Below, piece by piece: positions 62,601 to 64,000 of a stretch of DNA of 64,000 bases (position 1 is its first letter; the number at the start of each line of letters is the position of its first letter). A model generated the notes under the pieces. The model saw nothing but the letters and a program-made list of their open reading frames with translations, ran no database searches and was not told where the DNA came from. Source of the DNA: Chryseobacterium sp. MYb7 (lineage in GTDB: Bacteria > Bacteroidota > Bacteroidia > Flavobacteriales > Weeksellaceae); NCBI RefSeq assembly GCF_002979455.1, contig NZ_PCOU01000001.1, forward strand, positions 372,001 through 436,000, read 5' to 3'. Position numbers and translations under genes: made by a program.

Positions 62601-64000
62601 CAGATTAAGACCTGTATTAATGACCGCTACGGTAGCTTCATTAGGATTTTTACCAATGGCTATTTCCACCGGAGCAGGGGCAGAAGTACAGAAACCTTTG
62701 GCCACAGTAGTAATTGGTGGTCTGGTAACAGCTACATTCCTTACATTATTTGTTTTGCCAATGTTATATATCATTTTTAACACGAAGATTTTGAAAAGAA
62801 AAAATAATAATACGGGAACCATTACTGCCGTTCTTGTTGTAGGATTGATGATGCTGGGACAGACTTTTAAAGCACAGTCCAGATCGATTTCGGTAGAACA
62901 GGCGGTAGAACAGGCAGTGAAAAATAATTTAACCCTGCAGTCAAAAGATTTAAGCATTAAATCTGCTGAAGCATTAAGGGCAACTGCAAAAGAACTTCCT
63001 AAGCTCGGTGTTACAGCACAGCTTGGACAATACAATAGTCCAAAGTTTGACCAGTCGTTTGCGATCTCACAAAGTATTCCTTTTCCAACCCTTTTTAAAG
63101 CGAGAAAAGATTTAATCAATGAGAATATCAAAAGCAGACAGATTGATAAGGAAATTACAGCTAATGAACTGATAAAACAGGTTCGTACCTATTATTATCA
63201 GATTGAATATCTTCAGTATAATAAAGCTCAGCTGACCAGTTTGGATAAATATTATGAAGAATTCATCAGGATTGCAACCGTAAGATTTAAAGCAGGTGAT
63301 ATCAAGAAAATAGAAATCAGTACGGCAGAAACTCAGAAAGGAGAAATTGATCTGCTGCTCAGACAAAATGAAGTCTTTCTGAATAATGCTTATAAGAATT
63401 TAAAGACCCTGATGAACACTTCAGAAAATCTTGAAGTTCCGTTTAATAAAGATTATGCGCCTTTAAAAGCAGAAAGTGTACTCGATAGTGCTGTGGTTGC
63501 CAACAACCCATCTGTAAAAGCTTTTTACCAGGAAATGGAAATTGCTGAGAAAAATAAAAAAGTTGAAAAATCCCTCGGACTGCCTGATTTTAGTTTAGGA
63601 TATACCAATCAGTCTTTGATAGGTCTTCATACCATCAACGGACAGGAGAATTTTTATAACGCAGGGAAGCGTTTTCAGTCGGCAACAGTAGGAGTGTCTA
63701 TTCCATTGACATTTGGAGCCACAAAAGCGAGAATTCAGGCATTGGAATATGAAAAACAGGTCGCTGAAACCAATGCCAAGATGCAGAAGAAACAACTTAC
63801 TGCTCAGTTAGAAAATGCGTTCAGCCAGTATCAGCAGGATTTGCAGCAATATGATTACTATACAAGTCAGGCACTGCCGAACGCAGAGAAAATTGTAAAA
63901 GCAGCTCAGTTAGGATACAAAACAGGAGAAATTTCCTATGTGGAATATCTTTTTGCCCTGCAGACTGCAACGAATATCCAGTTAAAATATCTGGAATCTA
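59692..64000 (+). CDS. CusA/CzcA-type heavy-metal RND pump fused to a TolC-like outer-membrane factor (runs off the right edge)
   Basis: A GTG at 59692 starts a frame with no stop to the window edge (about 1436 codons). It opens with IIKFSIKNKVIIGLMTLVLIIWG and PIDAVPDITNNQVQI, as in CusA/CzcA. The proton-relay motif of metal RND pumps is GAIDFGLIVDGAVIIVE, with Asp401, Asp407 and Glu414. The periplasmic loop EVPTDPMPPEATDM is of the HME-RND type. The last RND helix ends near residue 1030. Residues about 1040-1055 (TAVLVVGLMMLGQTFKAQ) look like a signal peptide, and from about 1057 on a TolC/CusC-like outer-membrane factor follows (SISVEQAVEQAVKNNLTLQ ... GYKTGEISYVEYLFALQTA). The pump expels Cu, Ag or related metal ions. 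A CusB-like adaptor probably follows beyond the edge. Confidence 0.92.
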   Translation, partial: MLDKIIKFSIKNKVIIGLMTLVLIIWGTWSATRLPIDAVPDITNNQVQIITVCPTLAGQEVEQLVTFPIEQSIANVPDIQETRSISRFGLSVITVVFKENVDVYFARQLINEQLKNAVEEIPKGVGTPELAPVSTGLGEVYQYILHPKKGSEKKYNAKELRTMQDWIVRRQLNGTPGVAEINSFGGELKQYEVAIDPNRLKAMGTSITEIFTALEKNNQNTGGAYIDKKPNAYFIRGIGLVTSLEDIKNIAVKNETGSVPIFIKDVAYVRLGSAVRYGALTYDGKVDAVGGVVMMLKGANSNEVVSNIKAKIPTIQKSLPDDVIIEPFLDRTDLVDRAINTVQKNLIEGALIVIFVLVVFLGNLRAGLIVASAIPLSLLFALGMMNVFGVSANLMSLGAIDFGLIVDGAVIIVEATLHHLGVRKSVRALTQSEMDEEVFLSASKIRSSAAFGEIIILIVYIPILTLAGVEGKMFTPMAKTVGFAILGALILSLTYIPMMSALFLSKKISHKETFSDKMMNRLQKVYQPLLQKAIKVKYIIVSATAVVFLISAFIFKNMGGEFIPQLQEGDFAFHCILPQGSSLSQSIETSMQASRIIKQFDEVKMVVGKTGSAEVPTDPMPPEATDMIVVLKPQSEWKTKKSYNELADEISEKLETIPGVFFEKNQPIQMRFNELMTGIRQDVAVKIFGENLDSLAIYADKVGKIIQTVDGATAPQIERVSGLPQINVQYDRTRIANYGLNIEDVNNAVSTAFAGKAAGQVFENERRFDLVVRLDSLHRTDISDVNNLMITSATGAQIPLSQVANISYKLGPAQISREQGKRRIVIGFNVKDRDVESVVKDIQAKLNKVKLPSGYYFTYGGQFENLQEASKRLMIAVPVSLLLIFMLLYFTFRSFKQAALIFTAIPMSAIGGVFALLIRDMPFSISAGIGFIALFGVAVLNGIVLIGTFNQLEKDGETDILKRVFEGTKTRLRPVLMTATVASLGFLPMAISTGAGAEVQKPLATVVIGGLVTATFLTLFVLPMLYIIFNTKILKRKNNNTGTITAVLVVGLMMLGQTFKAQSRSISVEQAVEQAVKNNLTLQSKDLSIKSAEALRATAKELPKLGVTAQLGQYNSPKFDQSFAISQSIPFPTLFKARKDLINENIKSRQIDKEITANELIKQVRTYYYQIEYLQYNKAQLTSLDKYYEEFIRIATVRFKAGDIKKIEISTAETQKGEIDLLLRQNEVFLNNAYKNLKTLMNTSENLEVPFNKDYAPLKAESVLDSAVVANNPSVKAFYQEMEIAEKNKKVEKSLGLPDFSLGYTNQSLIGLHTINGQENFYNAGKRFQSATVGVSIPLTFGATKARIQALEYEKQVAETNAKMQKKQLTAQLENAFSQYQQDLQQYDYYTSQALPNAEKIVKAAQLGYKTGEISYVEYLFALQTATNIQLKYLES

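Noticed and set aside
62289..63131. 280-codon minus-strand frame near the right end
   Set aside because: It is antisense to the RND-TolC fusion, whose plus-strand frame has unbroken family motifs through this stretch.

Overview
The window looks like a chromosomal segment of a flavobacterium close to Chryseobacterium (Bacteroidota, Weeksellaceae). The DNA is AT-rich. It carries two SusC/SusD-type outer-membrane transporter pairs, a bacillithiol enzyme (BshC), a GYDIA-type GHMP kinase, a CusA-TolC fusion and many promoters of the Bacteroidota form TAnnTTTG. Genus and family are inferred from protein style; no 16S gene is present.

Layout. (1) 1-1486, minus strand: beta-carbonic anhydrase, a small exported protein and the N-terminus of a SulP anion transporter, probably a bicarbonate/CO2 unit. 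(2) 1869-5242: a membrane-anchored AraC-type regulator split over two overlapping frames, a DUF2306 membrane protein and an EptA-like phosphoethanolamine transferase. (3) About 5.8-32.9 kb: a large surface-polysaccharide (probably O-antigen) locus, almost all on the minus strand. It holds Ugd, RmlB and RmlA, the Wzm/Wzt exporter, nine glycosyltransferase-type genes, a WecE aminotransferase, four trimeric hexapeptide acyltransferases plus a PglD-like one, two membrane acyltransferase-3 proteins, an ATP-grasp ligase and an HTTM-DCC fusion protein. A plus-strand three-gene acyl module (KASIII, ACP, SDR ketoreductase) is inserted in it. The pathway suggested is RmlA, RmlB, then WecE making dTDP-4-amino-4,6-dideoxygalactose. 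That sugar could then be N-acylated, perhaps with a hydroxyacyl group made by the KASIII-ACP-SDR module or with an amino-acid-like group added by the ATP-grasp enzyme. RmlC and RmlD are absent, as are Wzx and Wzy, so chains should leave by the ABC exporter.

(4) 32.97-37.9 kb, plus strand: rimP-nusA-infB operon with a clear promoter and terminator. (5) 38.1-43.5 kb: first SusC/SusD pair with a Calx-beta-like lipoprotein. (6) 43.5-52.7 kb: putative porin, bshC, a four-LysM protein fused to a periplasmic-binding domain, fabD, a GYDIA GHMP kinase and pckA. (7) 52.8-53.25 kb: aroQ on the minus strand. (8) 53.4-58.2 kb: a SAM-I (S-box) riboswitch with its own promoter, followed by a second SusC/SusD pair and a terminator. 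This is an outer-membrane importer apparently controlled by S-adenosylmethionine. (9) 58.2-59.06 kb: two small lipoproteins on the minus strand. (10) 59.2-64 kb: a small Cys-cluster exported protein, then a GTG-started CusA-type RND metal pump fused in frame to a TolC-like outer-membrane factor. The fusion stays open to the right edge.

The most interesting items are the riboswitch-controlled SusCD transporter, the KASIII-ACP-SDR acyl module and HTTM-DCC/ATP-grasp genes in the polysaccharide locus, the internal signal-peptide-like segment at the CusA-TolC joint, and the split AraC regulator.
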